Shown: positions 27,166-36,571, numbered from the stretch's first letter. The stretch is DNA of 64,000 nt from Dermacoccus nishinomiyaensis (GCF_900447535.1 NZ_UFXX01000001.1:2046001-2110000); one strand, 5' to 3'. A program made the numbers and translations. Notes: a model not told the origin generated them from the letters alone.

Positions 27166-30100
27166 ATGAAGTTCGAGCCGGACGAGGCCACGTGGGTGCT
27201 GACGAGCACGGACGTCGGCCTGGCTGCCGTCGTCGGTGACGGCGCCTTCGGGCGCGGTCTCGACTACGCCATCGGGGGCAAGGTCATCGCGCTCGCGACG
27301 GCTGATCGCGGGCGTGTCCTCATGGGCACGGTCACCGGCAACGGTCTCGCGCCGTATCAGTGCCTCGTCACGTACAAGGGTGAGGCCGGCAACGGTGAGC
27401 CGTTGTGGGTCTCGCGCTGCACATGTCCTGTCGCGACCGAGTGCAAGCATGCGGTCGCCTCGATCCTCGCCGCTCGTCGCGCGCTGACGTCGGGGGTGCG
27501 CGAGGGCAGCGTCAGCCGCACATCGGCCCCGTCCGGTACGCGAAACGCCGCCGAGTCCAACGTCGTTCCCCTCTTCGGCGGTGCCGCGGCGTCCTCGACG
27601 AGTTCGTGGCGTGACAAGCTCACTGCGAGCCTCGGTCCGGACGAGTCGCAGCGCGCCGCGGCGCGGTCGGCGAGCCCGTCGAGTGATGCATGGCGCGCGC
27701 AACTCGGCCTGCAGTTCGAGCCGAAGGCCCGGCCGGCGTCGTTGACCGATTCGACGCCCGTGCAGCGGTTCGAGCTCAAACCGACGAAACTCATGCGTAC
27801 CGGCCGTTGGTCGCGCACCGCGACGTGGCTCGACGCCCGCAGCAGTGCCGGCATCGCCGAGGCCGAGGAGCACCAGAGCGAGGCGCTGCGCCGCTTCATC
27901 ACGCCCCACAAACCGCGGGTCGGCAACGGCCAGACCGTCTACCTCGACGAACTGGGTCCCGGCGTCTGGCAGGCGCTCGCCGAACTGACCGACGCAGGCG
28001 TCACGCTGATGCTCGCCGCGACGCCGGGTGAGGGCGTCACTCTCGCCGAAGCGGCCGAGGTGAGCCTCGGCGTCCACCGACGCGACGGCGGGCTCGTCCT
28101 GACGGCCGACGTCGTCGGTGTCGACCTCGAACCCGAGTTCGGCACGGCGACGCTCGTCGGCGATCCGGCCCACGGCGTCGCCATCCTCGACCGCGGCAGC
28201 CTCAAGCTCGTGCCGTTCCACGAACCGCCGCACGCCCTGCTCCAACCGCTCCTGCTCGGCGACGTCATCGAGGTGCCTGAAGCCGACGTGCCCGAGTTCG
28301 AGGCCGAGTTCCTGCCGCAGATTCGCCGGCACACGAGCGTCAGCGATGCGTCGCAGACGCTGACGGACGCCGTCGAACCGCGCCTCTTGCTCGTCGTCGA
28401 GCCGGTCACCGTCGGCAAGGCGAAGGTCGAGACGTTCTTCACGTACGGCGAACGTCGCCTCCCCTCGCCGCCGATGGGGCGCGGGCGCCAGTTCTCCAGC
28501 GAGGCCGCCGTCATCGCGCGCGCGGCGCTGCCGTTGAGTCGTCTGCGCCTGACGCGCGCCGTGCCGGCCTTCGACCTATGGGTCAAGCAGACCGCCGAAC
28601 TGACCGGTCTGGAGGCCGTGCGTCTCGCCGACGCCATCCCCGAGCTGCGGGCGATCGACGGCGTCGACGTCGTCATGAAGGGCGAGTTGCCCGCCTACGA
28701 GGAGGCCGAGGACGATCCGATCGTCCAGGTCGGCGTCAACGAGGCCGGCCTCGCGACCGACTGGCTCGACCTGCAGATCACGATCAGCGTCGACGGCCAG
28801 GAGGTGCCGTACCCCAACCTCATCGAGGCGATGAGCAAGGGGCGCGACGTCATGATGCTGCCGTCGGGCACGTACTTCCGCCTCGATTCACCTCAGCTGC
28901 TCGACATCGCCAAGGTGCTCGAGGAAGCGCAGCAACTCACCGACAAGAAGAACGACGGCCTGCAGATCAGTCGCTATGACATCGGGTTGTGGGATCAGCT
29001 CGTCGGGCTCGGCATCGTCGAGGCGCAGCGCTCCCAGTGGCAGGCGGCCGTCGAGGGGCTGACGAGGTCGGGGTGGAACCCGGAGAGCGTCGAGCTGCCC
29101 CCGTCGTTCCGGGCGACCCTGCGCCCCTACCAGCTCGAGGGATACGCCTGGCTCGCCAACCTGTGGGACGCGGGGCTCGGCGGCGTGCTCGCCGACGACA
29201 TGGGGCTCGGCAAGACGATCCAGACCCTCGCGATGCTCGAACGCGCCCGCGCCGCAGGCGAACTCGACACGACGCCCGCACTCGTCGTCGCACCGACGTC
29301 GGTGCTGGGCGTATGGGCGCGCGAGGCCGCGCAGTTCGCGCCCGAGCTGAAGGTGAAGGTGCTCGCCGAGACGTCGAAGAAGCGCGGCACCGATGTGGCC
29401 GAGGAGATCCAGCGGGACGCTCCGCACGTCGTCGTGACGAGTTACGCCGTCGCACGGCTCGACGCCGACGCGTTCCATGCCTGCGGGTGGCGCGCGCTGA
29501 TCCTCGACGAGGCGCAGATGGTGAAGAACCACACGTCGCAGACCTTCCAGGCCGTCAAGAAGATCGGCGCGCCGTTCGGGCTCGCGATCTCCGGCACACC
29601 GCTGGAGAACTCCGTCATGGACGTGTGGTCGCTGTTCAACCTCGTCGCGCCGGGGTTGTTTCCACGCCCGGAGGATTTCATCCGTCGCTACCGCAAGCCG
29701 ATCGAGCAGGGGGAGGGGCACGTCGCCACAGATGCGCTCAAGGGCCTGCAACGGCGCATCGGCCCGCTCATGCTGCGTCGACGCAAGGGCGACGTCGCGC
29801 CCGATCTGCCCGAGAAGCAGGTGCAGCGCGTCGACGTCGCGATGTCGCCGCAGCACGAGCGCGTCTACAAGCGGCACCTGCGGCGCGAGCAGCAGCGCCT
29901 CATGGGCCTGCTCAAGGATCCGGACGCCAACCGTGTCGAGATCCTGGCCGCGCTCACCCGCCTGCGACGTCTCGCACTCGACCCGGCCCTCGTCGACGAC
30001 GAGTTCGCCGGGCGTTCGGTGAGCCGCAAGGTCGAGACGGTCGTGCAGCAACTCGCCGAGATCGCCGCGGAGGGGCATCGCGCCCTCGTGTTCAGTCAGT

Positions 30101-30525
30101 TCACCGACTTCCTGGCGATCGTGCGCGAGGCCGCAGCCGACGCCGGCGTCTCGACAACGTACCTCGACGGCTCGACGCGCAACCGGCAGCAGGTCGTCGA
30201 CGAGTTCAAGAGCGGCGAGGCCGACGCGTTCTTCATCTCCCTCAAGGCCGGTGGTACGGGATTGACGCTGACGGAGGCCGACTACGTCATCGTCCTCGAC
30301 CCGTGGTGGAACCCGGCGGCCGAGGATCAGGCCATCGACCGCGCACATCGCATCGGGCAGACCAAGCACGTCATGGTCTACCGCTACGTCAGCGCGGGCA
30401 CGATCGAGGAGAAGGTCATGGAGCTGCAGGAGAAGAAGCGCAAGCTCTTCGACGACGTCGTCGACGCCGGTGCCGGCGGCGGTCGTCTCACCTCCGACGA
30501 CATCGCCGGCCTGCTCGAGGGGTAG
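27166..30525 (+). CDS. SWIM zinc finger plus SNF2-family helicase
   Basis: A large DNA-dependent ATPase of about 1,119 residues. The N-terminal SWIM finger has Cys85, Cys87, Cys93 and His95 in RCTCPVATECKHAV. Residues 100 to about 640 form the middle region of bacterial SNF2 proteins. The motor has LADDMGLGKT near 674-683, LILDEAQMVKN near 777-787, and motifs V and VI in AGGTGLTLTEADYVIVLDPW and RAHRIGQ. Such proteins remodel DNA-protein complexes, and some are associated with phage defence, but this one stands alone with no defence partners. An ATG at 27166 is preceded by an adjacent GTG; either could be used. Confidence 0.93.
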   Translation: MKFEPDEATWVLTSTDVGLAAVVGDGAFGRGLDYAIGGKVIALATADRGRVLMGTVTGNGLAPYQCLVTYKGEAGNGEPLWVSRCTCPVATECKHAVASILAARRALTSGVREGSVSRTSAPSGTRNAAESNVVPLFGGAAASSTSSWRDKLTASLGPDESQRAAARSASPSSDAWRAQLGLQFEPKARPASLTDSTPVQRFELKPTKLMRTGRWSRTATWLDARSSAGIAEAEEHQSEALRRFITPHKPRVGNGQTVYLDELGPGVWQALAELTDAGVTLMLAATPGEGVTLAEAAEVSLGVHRRDGGLVLTADVVGVDLEPEFGTATLVGDPAHGVAILDRGSLKLVPFHEPPHALLQPLLLGDVIEVPEADVPEFEAEFLPQIRRHTSVSDASQTLTDAVEPRLLLVVEPVTVGKAKVETFFTYGERRLPSPPMGRGRQFSSEAAVIARAALPLSRLRLTRAVPAFDLWVKQTAELTGLEAVRLADAIPELRAIDGVDVVMKGELPAYEEAEDDPIVQVGVNEAGLATDWLDLQITISVDGQEVPYPNLIEAMSKGRDVMMLPSGTYFRLDSPQLLDIAKVLEEAQQLTDKKNDGLQISRYDIGLWDQLVGLGIVEAQRSQWQAAVEGLTRSGWNPESVELPPSFRATLRPYQLEGYAWLANLWDAGLGGVLADDMGLGKTIQTLAMLERARAAGELDTTPALVVAPTSVLGVWAREAAQFAPELKVKVLAETSKKRGTDVAEEIQRDAPHVVVTSYAVARLDADAFHACGWRALILDEAQMVKNHTSQTFQAVKKIGAPFGLAISGTPLENSVMDVWSLFNLVAPGLFPRPEDFIRRYRKPIEQGEGHVATDALKGLQRRIGPLMLRRRKGDVAPDLPEKQVQRVDVAMSPQHERVYKRHLRREQQRLMGLLKDPDANRVEILAALTRLRRLALDPALVDDEFAGRSVSRKVETVVQQLAEIAAEGHRALVFSQFTDFLAIVREAAADAGVSTTYLDGSTRNRQQVVDEFKSGEADAFFISLKAGGTGLTLTEADYVIVLDPWWNPAAEDQAIDRAHRIGQTKHVMVYRYVSAGTIEEKVMELQEKKRKLFDDVVDAGAGGGRLTSDDIAGLLEG

Positions 30526-30602
30526 GGCGCGAGGTCGTCACGGGTCGCACGGCTTGGGTGGGCCGCACGGGCGGAGCCCCAATATTTCTCTCGATGCAAA
30601 GT

Positions 30603-30620
30603 ATCTTGATGTCAAGAGAT
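30603..30620. promoter_or_regulatory. TamR/UrtR-like palindrome before the methyltransferase gene
   Basis: ATCTTGATGTCAAGAGAT contains the symmetrical core TCTTGATGTCAAGA at 30604-30617, in an AT-rich pocket 45 bp before the methyltransferase start. The CTTG-nnn-CAAG form resembles operators of MarR proteins of the UrtR group, one of which (TamR of Streptomyces) controls a trans-aconitate methyltransferase gene. No such regulator is encoded beside it. Confidence 0.5.
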
Positions 30621-30663
30621 CTGGTCTTCCGGCCGGCCGGACACCGTGAGGAGCGCACCAGCC

Positions 30664-31413
30664 ATGACCCGCGAATGGGATGCGAAGAGCTACGACGAGT
30701 TGCCGCTGCCGCACGTCGGCTGGGGCAGACGCACCATCGAGCGCATGACGCTGCGCGGTGACGAACGGGTGCTCGACGCCGGATGCGGCACCGGCCGCGA
30801 CGCGGCCGAGTTGCTGTCGCGCCATCCGGGTGTCGACCTCGTCGGCATTGACGGCTCGTCGCAGATGATCGCGCAGGCCCGCGAGCGGGTCGGGTCTGGG
30901 GCCGCATTCGCGGTGCGTGACCTCACCGAACCACTTGACGTCTCGGAGCTCGGCGCGCGGCCAGGCCCGTTCGACGCCGTCATGAGCGTCGCGTGCTTTC
31001 ACTGGATCAGCGATCACGAGACGCTGTTCGCCCACCTCGCCGCGGTGCTGCGCCCGGGTGGCCTGCTGACGAGCGACTCCGGCGGCGAGGGCAACATCGA
31101 GAACGTCGAGCGCGCGATCGCGGCCGTCAACGCCGAGGGCTTCGCCCCGAAGGCCTTCGCCTCGCCCGAGGAGACGCGAGAACACTTGGAGCGCAACGGT
31201 TTCGACGTCGATCGCGTCGCGCTGCGCCCGAGCCCGATCCGCCTCGACGACCCCGACGTCATGGAGCGCTACCTCGCGACCGTCTGCCTCGGTTCCTACC
31301 TCGAGCGCATGAGCGAGCAGGAGGGCTGCGAGTTCACCCGGGCGGTGCGCGAGGCCATGGTCGAGCCGGTGCTCGACTACGTACGTCTCGAGATCGACGC
31401 GGTGCGCCGCTGA
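30664..31413 (+). CDS. Class I SAM methyltransferase (trans-aconitate methyltransferase-like)
   Basis: A 249-residue Rossmann methyltransferase. Motif I is VLDAGCGTGRDAAEL, motif II ends in VGIDGSSQMI, and motif IV is FDAVMSVACFHWISDHETLF, with the long His-Trp-Ile step typical of Tam-like enzymes. The ATG at 30664 has GAGGAG a few bases upstream. Trans-aconitate methyltransferases methylate a toxic citrate-cycle by-product; the TamR-like palindrome ahead supports this, but a different small acid substrate cannot be excluded. Confidence 0.75.
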   Translation: MTREWDAKSYDELPLPHVGWGRRTIERMTLRGDERVLDAGCGTGRDAAELLSRHPGVDLVGIDGSSQMIAQARERVGSGAAFAVRDLTEPLDVSELGARPGPFDAVMSVACFHWISDHETLFAHLAAVLRPGGLLTSDSGGEGNIENVERAIAAVNAEGFAPKAFASPEETREHLERNGFDVDRVALRPSPIRLDDPDVMERYLATVCLGSYLERMSEQEGCEFTRAVREAMVEPVLDYVRLEIDAVRR

Positions 31414-31479
31414 CGCATCCCGCATCCGAAGCGACGAAAGCGCCGCGAACCGGCCGGTGGCTGACCTACCGTGAAACTC

Positions 31480-32352
31480 ATGAAGCTCAGCCGCCGAACA
31501 GCCCCCAGCCATGCCGGTCGGTGCGTCCTCGTCACCGGTGGCGCGTCAGGTCTCGGCCTCGAACTCGTCAAGCTCTTCGTGGCCGACGCCGCCCGCGTCG
31601 TCGTCGCGGACCTCCACGCCGAGCGCCCGGCGAGCGTGCCGGACGGCGTCGACTACCTGACGCTCGACGTGCGCGACGATGCCGCTTGGGCCGATGCCCT
31701 CGCCTGGGTGGAGCAGCACTGGGGGCGCCTCGACATCCTCGTCAACAACGCGGGCATCGCCGTCGGCGGGCGCATCGACACGACGGCGATCGCCGACTGG
31801 GAGCGCGCGCTGTCGATCAACCTCATGGGCGTCGTGCGGGGGTGCCGCACGTTCACCCCGATGATGAAGACGCAGCGCAGCGGTCACATCGTCAACACCG
31901 CCTCGCTCGCCGGGCTCGTCCACGCGCCGGCGATGGCGACATACAACGCGACGAAGGCCGCTGTCGTCCCCGTCAGCGAGACGCTGCAGAACGAACTGGC
32001 GCCGTTCGGCATCGACGTCAGCGTCATCTGCCCGTCGTTCTTCCGTACGAACCTCGCGCAGTCGTTGGCCGGAGCCGACGCCGAGATGGAGGCCAACGCC
32101 GTCGAGCTCATCAACGGCTCGCCTCGTTCGGCGGCCGATGTCGCCCGCACCGCGTTCGCCGGGATCGGCGCGCGCCGACACATCATCCTCACCGACCCGG
32201 ACGGCCGGGTCGCCTACGGCGCCAAGCGTTTCGTCCGGCCCGTCTATGACGCGGCCATGGCCGGCGCTGCCAAACGTGTGGCGGCGGGCAAGGATCCGCA
32301 GCCCGCGGTACTCACCCAGCTCGGGCAGTGGGTGAAACGCCGCGCTGCCTGA
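31480..32352 (+). CDS. Short-chain dehydrogenase/reductase
   Basis: Classical SDR of about 290 residues. The NAD(P)-binding motif is VTGGASGLGLEL, then NNAG is seen at ILVNNAGIAVGG, and the catalytic Tyr and Lys lie in MATYNATKAAV with a Ser in ASLAGL. The usual start is uncertain: an ATG at 31480 and an in-frame GTG at 31471 are both possible. The C-terminal extension of about 60 residues has an amphipathic character. Substrate unknown; no operon partner is evident. Confidence 0.88.
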   Translation: MKLSRRTAPSHAGRCVLVTGGASGLGLELVKLFVADAARVVVADLHAERPASVPDGVDYLTLDVRDDAAWADALAWVEQHWGRLDILVNNAGIAVGGRIDTTAIADWERALSINLMGVVRGCRTFTPMMKTQRSGHIVNTASLAGLVHAPAMATYNATKAAVVPVSETLQNELAPFGIDVSVICPSFFRTNLAQSLAGADAEMEANAVELINGSPRSAADVARTAFAGIGARRHIILTDPDGRVAYGAKRFVRPVYDAAMAGAAKRVAAGKDPQPAVLTQLGQWVKRRAA

Positions 32353-32414
32353 GGGGAGGCCGGGGCGGGCACCCGTACTGCCAGTCTGGGGCCGCCAGTT
32401 GGCGGTATCCGGCG

Positions 32415-33095
32415 TCAGCTTCCTGACGTTCCGGCGTTTCCGCCCGTGCCTCCGGGCGCGGCGCCCGGCATCTGCCCGCCGCTCGGCGGTTGCTGGCTCG
32501 CATTGCCCGCCGAGCCTCCGGGCGCCTGTCCCTGGGCGCCCCCGCTCGTCCCGCTGCCCTGGCCTGCGGCGCCGGATCCGGACGCACCGGATTCGGACGT
32601 GCCAGATCCAGATGCACCCGCAGAACTGGTGGTGCCGCCCGACGTTCCGTTCGTACCGGATCCCGAGGTGCCCGAGCCGGGCATCTGCATGCCGGGGCCC
32701 ATCTGACCAGTCGTGCCCTGCTGATTCTGCGACGTGCCACCGGGCCCGCCCATTCCGCCGCCCATGCCGCCCCCCGACGTTCCGGCCGGCATTGCCGCGG
32801 CCGCGCCGATCGACACGAGCGACGCCGTGCCCATGGCCAGCGCCGACACGAGCGCCGACTTCTTCGCCGACCATCGCTCGGGTCCCGGCGCCGAAGCGCC
32901 TGCCGTGTCGTTGCCGGTCGAAGCGCCCGAGGCAAACGGCGCCTCCTGCTCCGGCCCCCCGCGGTAGTCCGTGCCGGCGTCGCCGTCGGTGCCCGTGTGG
33001 GGCAGAGCAGTGCGGCGGACGGGCGGGATGTCGTGCAGTGTCGGGTCGTCGTCGTTCATGCTGTGTGCGTCGGGTCGGGGGTCGTCGTGGTCCAT
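32415..33095 (-). CDS. Gly/Ser-rich single-pass membrane protein
   Basis: A 226-residue low-complexity protein. Residues 1-75 are acidic and Pro-containing with a likely cytosolic orientation; a hydrophobic segment at about 78-102 (SALVSALAMGTASLVSIGAA) is the only membrane span. The remaining half is Gly/Ser/Thr/Gln-rich with GGGMGGGMGGPGG and PGMQMPGSG repeats. I do not recognise the family. It lies next to a divergent glycosyltransferase whose own linker has the same GGMGG style, which suggests a related surface role. Composition alone makes the true start and translation somewhat uncertain. Confidence 0.6.
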   Translation of the reverse strand: MDHDDPRPDAHSMNDDDPTLHDIPPVRRTALPHTGTDGDAGTDYRGGPEQEAPFASGASTGNDTAGASAPGPERWSAKKSALVSALAMGTASLVSIGAAAAMPAGTSGGGMGGGMGGPGGTSQNQQGTTGQMGPGMQMPGSGTSGSGTNGTSGGTTSSAGASGSGTSESGASGSGAAGQGSGTSGGAQGQAPGGSAGNASQQPPSGGQMPGAAPGGTGGNAGTSGS

Positions 33096-33301
33096 CGTGT
33101 CTCCTTCGTGCCTGGCGCCTCGGGGCGCGACGTCGCGGGCGCTCGCCCGTCATCCGCCGTCGACGTTGCGCGCCGGCACTGTGGAGAAGCTGTGCCCGGC
33201 GTGTCGTCGGTTCATGAAGCCGCCCGTCGGCCGGCCACTGCACGGCCCCGGGCTGGTCGTCGCACAGCCGGGCCAAAGCCGAGGTCGTGACGCTCGGGGC
33301 C

Positions 33302-35446
33302 ATGAACTCCTCGATCTCAGCCGTCGGCTCACGCCTCGCGCGGCGCGCACCGCGTCATCGCTCCCGCCGGGCAACCGACATGACGCTCCGTGGCGCGACA
33401 AGCCCCGATGCCGGCGATACCCCCGACACTCTCGGCACCCGCACCACGGCCTCGAACACCTCCCGCACCTGGCTGACGCGCCTCGTCACCGGCCCGCACG
33501 ACGACCCGAACTGGGCCCGCCCGGCGCTGTTGGCCCTGCTCGCGGCGACTGCAGTGCTCTACCTGTGGAACCTCACCGCCAGTGGCTGGGCGAATGCCTT
33601 CTACTCCGCTGCGGCACAGGCGGGCTCCCAGAACTGGGAGGCGTTCTTCTTCGGCAGTTCCGACGCGGCGAACTCGATCACCGTCGACAAACCACCTGCG
33701 TCGCTGTGGGTCATGGCGCTGTCGGTGCGGCTGCTCGGCCTGAGCAGCTTCTCGATCCTCGTACCGCAGGTGCTCATGGGTGTGGCCACCGTCGCCATCC
33801 TGCACGCGACGGTGAAGCGTCACTTCGGCGCGGGCGCCGGCCTGCTCGCGGGCCTCGTCATGGCGCTCACCCCGGTCGCCGTCCTCATGTTCCGTTTCAA
33901 CAACCCGGACGCGTTGCTCGTCCTGCTCATGACGGCGGCCGCCTGGGCCACGATGCGAGCGCTCGAGCGCGGTTCGGTGCGCTGGATGGCGTTGGTCGGC
34001 GCGTTGCTCGGTTTCGGGTTCCTGACGAAGACGCTGCAGGTTTTCCTCGTCATCCCCGGTTTCGGGGCGGCGTTCCTGCTGCTCGCTGCGGCGCCACTGC
34101 GTCGACGCCTCGTCGGCAGCCTCGTGGCCCTCGTCGCTCTCGTGGCATCCGCCGGGTGGTGGGTCGCGATCGTCGAACTGACCCCGGCGAGCATGCGTCC
34201 CTACGTCGGCGGCAGCCAGAGCAACTCCTTCCTCGACCTGACGTTCGGGTACAACGGCTACGGCCGACTCAGCGGTGAGGAGACGGGCTCGGTGGGCGGC
34301 GGCGGGCGCGCTGCCGGCGGGCAGTGGGGTTCGACGGGGCTGACGCGCCTGTTCGACGCCGAGATCGGCGGCCAGATCAGCTGGCTCATCCCGGCCGCGA
34401 TCATCCTCGGCGTCATGGGTGTCGTGATGCGCGCGCGTGCGCCGCGCACCGACGTCCGTCGGGCCGCCTACGCCGTGTGGGGCGGCTGGCTCCTGGTGAC
34501 GATGCTGACGTTCTCGTTGATGGCCGGCATCTTCCACGCCTACTACACGGCGGCGTTGGCGCCGGCAGTCGCGGCGCTCGTCGGCATGGGTGGCGCGCAG
34601 GCCTGGGAGCGTCGCCGCGAACCGGTCGGCACCCTGACGATGGCGGCCGCGGCCGCCGCGTCGTCGATCTGGGGGTTCGTCCTGCTCTCCCGCACGAGCG
34701 CCTACAGCGACGTGCTGCGCGTCGGCGTGCTGACGATCGGACTGACGTGCGCGGCACTCCTCGTCATCGGGCGACGGCTGCACGCGCGAGCCCTGCCCGT
34801 GATCGTCGCGGGCGCCGTGGTCGCGGGCCTCGCGGGGCCGACCGCGTACTCGCTCACGACGCTGACCTCCGGGCACACCGGCTCGATCGTCACCGCCGGG
34901 CCGGCGTCGGGCGGCATGGGTGGGATGCCGGGTGCGGGCGGCCGTGGCCCCGGTGCTCGCGCCCTGGGTGGTTCGCCAGTAGGCGCGCCCCCGGCCGCTT
35001 CCTCGACGACGCGTGGCACCGTGCCCACCGGTGCAGGTGGGCAGGGAGTCGGTGGCGGCGGCATGGGCGGGTTGCTCGATGCCACGACGCCGAGCGCCGC
35101 CGTCATCTCTGCCCTGCGGGCCGACGCGCAGCGTTACACCTGGGTGGCCGCGGCGGTGGGTTCGCAGAGCGCGGCCGGACTGCAGCTCGGAACGGGCGAG
35201 CCGGTCATGGCGATCGGCGGCTTCAACGGCACCGACCCGAGCCCGACACTCGCCCAGTTCCAGGCCGAGGTGAAGGCAGGCAAGATTCACTACCTGCTGG
35301 CCAGTGGTGGAACATCGACGGGCGGTGGGACGAGCTCGGCCCAGACGAGCGATGCGAGCCGCATCCTGGCGTGGGCGGAAGCCACCTACCGTCAGGTGAC
35401 GATCGGATCGACGGTCTTCTACGACCTGACGCAGCCGCTCGATTGA
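33302..35446 (+). CDS. GT39/ArnT-like membrane glycosyltransferase (YkcB type)
   Basis: A polyprenol-sugar-dependent glycosyltransferase of the GT-C class. The first extracytoplasmic loop carries the GT39-type segment ANAFYSAAAQAGSQNWEAFF and VDKPPASLWVMALSVRL, the conserved Asp-Lys-Pro-Pro. About ten to eleven helices fill residues 80-540. A Gly/Ala-rich linker (GGMGGMPGAGGRGPG) joins a C-terminal domain with VAAAVGSQSAAGLQLGTGEP, which is typical of the YkcB branch. The start could be the ATG at 33302 or the one at 33380; the region between is Arg-rich. It probably glycosylates a cell-envelope component. Confidence 0.85.
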   Translation: MNSSISAVGSRLARRAPRHRSRRATDMTLRGATSPDAGDTPDTLGTRTTASNTSRTWLTRLVTGPHDDPNWARPALLALLAATAVLYLWNLTASGWANAFYSAAAQAGSQNWEAFFFGSSDAANSITVDKPPASLWVMALSVRLLGLSSFSILVPQVLMGVATVAILHATVKRHFGAGAGLLAGLVMALTPVAVLMFRFNNPDALLVLLMTAAAWATMRALERGSVRWMALVGALLGFGFLTKTLQVFLVIPGFGAAFLLLAAAPLRRRLVGSLVALVALVASAGWWVAIVELTPASMRPYVGGSQSNSFLDLTFGYNGYGRLSGEETGSVGGGGRAAGGQWGSTGLTRLFDAEIGGQISWLIPAAIILGVMGVVMRARAPRTDVRRAAYAVWGGWLLVTMLTFSLMAGIFHAYYTAALAPAVAALVGMGGAQAWERRREPVGTLTMAAAAAASSIWGFVLLSRTSAYSDVLRVGVLTIGLTCAALLVIGRRLHARALPVIVAGAVVAGLAGPTAYSLTTLTSGHTGSIVTAGPASGGMGGMPGAGGRGPGARALGGSPVGAPPAASSTTRGTVPTGAGGQGVGGGGMGGLLDATTPSAAVISALRADAQRYTWVAAAVGSQSAAGLQLGTGEPVMAIGGFNGTDPSPTLAQFQAEVKAGKIHYLLASGGTSTGGGTSSAQTSDASRILAWAEATYRQVTIGSTVFYDLTQPLD

Positions 35447-35560
35447 AGCAGTCAGCCGGCCTCGACAGGGGTGAAACGCATTGGAAATCATCATTCTTCG
35501 ACGTGTTTCACCTCTAGGGGTGGGGCAACGCGCGGGTGTGCCCCGTACCCTCATGGGGTG

Positions 35561-36232
35561 ATGACTTCCGCCTCCCCCATCCGACTGGCCGTGATCGACG
35601 ACTACGAGGTCGTCGTCAACGGTCTGGCCAAGATGCTCGAGCGCTACCGCGACCGGGTCGAGGTGGCCGAACTCGACATCGAGGGCCCGATGTCGACGGT
35701 CGAGCACCCCGTCGACATCGCGCTCTATGACACCTTCGGGCAGGCGCAGGGCGAGCCTGAGGCGCTGGCGCACCTGCTCAAGGAGCCCCGGGTCGACAAG
35801 GTCGTCGTGTACACGTGGAACTTCCAGCCCGACCTGGTGCGCCGCAGTCTCGATGCCGGCGTTCGGGGTTACCTCTCCAAGACGCTGCCCGCGGGCGAAC
35901 TCGTCTCGGCGCTGGAGCGAGTGCACGCCGGCGAGGTCATCGTCTCGGCCGAGGTAGGCTCCGGCCCCATCGCCGGCGAATGGCCGGGGCGCGAGGAGGG
36001 GCTCACGCCGCGTGAAGCCGAGGTGCTCGCACTCATCACCCAGGGTCTGTCGAACAACGACATCGCCGCGCAGACGCACCTGTCGATCAACTCGGTGAAG
36101 AGCTACATCCGCACCGGCTATCGCAAGATCGGCGTGACGAGCCGCAGCCAGGCCGTGCTGTGGGGGGTTCGCCACGGCTTCGAGCCCGACCACCGTCGCA
36201 TCGTCCCGGATCCCACCGTCCAAGATCGCTGA
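35561..36232 (+). CDS. NarL/LuxR-type response regulator
   Basis: The receiver domain (1-125) keeps the acidic pair Asp13-Asp14, a phospho-acceptor Asp57 in IALYDTFGQ, and the conserved Lys in YLSKTLPAGE. The usual Met-Pro after the acceptor Asp is absent. The LuxR helix-turn-helix is LTPREAEVLALITQGLSNND followed by TDLS-like and NSVKSYIRTGYRKIGV. No histidine kinase gene is adjacent, so the signal partner is unknown. It ends just before a strong hairpin and the rRNA operon. Confidence 0.9.
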   Translation: MTSASPIRLAVIDDYEVVVNGLAKMLERYRDRVEVAELDIEGPMSTVEHPVDIALYDTFGQAQGEPEALAHLLKEPRVDKVVVYTWNFQPDLVRRSLDAGVRGYLSKTLPAGELVSALERVHAGEVIVSAEVGSGPIAGEWPGREEGLTPREAEVLALITQGLSNNDIAAQTHLSINSVKSYIRTGYRKIGVTSRSQAVLWGVRHGFEPDHRRIVPDPTVQDR

Positions 36233-36243
36233 GCGCGCACACG

Positions 36244-36291
36244 CCAGGGCCGCCCCGCCGTCAGGATCGACTGACGGTGGGGCGGCCCTGG
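36244..36291 (+). terminator. Very strong hairpin before the rRNA operon
   Basis: Two 21-base arms starting CCAGGGCCGCCCC pair almost perfectly around GATCGA. It stops readthrough from the response-regulator gene and insulates the rRNA promoters. Confidence 0.85.
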
Positions 36292-36328
36292 TGTGTCCAA
36301 GGGGTGGCGCAGGTCACCTGACGGTGAT

Positions 36329-36357
36329 TTGGCGTCCACCTGGAGGACGTGTAATGT
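36329..36357 (+). promoter_or_regulatory. rRNA promoter P1
   Basis: TTGGCG and TAATGT are spaced 17 bp apart, a good fit to the housekeeping sigma factor. It is about 385 bp before the 16S gene. Confidence 0.55.
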
Positions 36358-36481
36358 TTTCCGAGTCGCCGAGGGGCAGACAGCACAGAAACCCCAGTGT
36401 TTCCGGGCAGTTTGCCTCACGAGCTCGAAGCTCACCGCAGTTTCGACAAGCGCGCCGGCTCCGCCAAGAGCAAGCGCCGAG

Positions 36482-36510
36482 TTGAAGTCGGGGAGCGAGG
36501 GTGGTAAGGT
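36482..36510 (+). promoter_or_regulatory. rRNA promoter P2
   Basis: TTGAAG, 17 bp, TAAGGT. The sequence resembles other actinobacterial rRNA promoters and lies about 230 bp before the 16S gene. The rest of 36292-36741 is untranslated leader, including AT-rich stretches near 36690-36745. Confidence 0.65.
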
Positions 36511-36571
36511 TGACGAGTTGCCCCGAGCGGGTGGCGAGCGAAAGTTCGCCGCTTCGTGTGGTGTGCGATGG

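Noticed and set aside
26242-28332. Long minus-strand open frame across the phosphopantetheinyl transferase and helicase genes
   Set aside because: It has no domain and overlaps two confident genes.
27166-30525. SNF2 helicase as part of a phage-defence system
   Set aside because: No methylase, nuclease or other defence partner lies nearby; the neighbours are ordinary metabolic genes.
33329-36223. Long minus-strand open frame opposite the glycosyltransferase and response regulator
   Set aside because: Shadow of two genes with clear domains.
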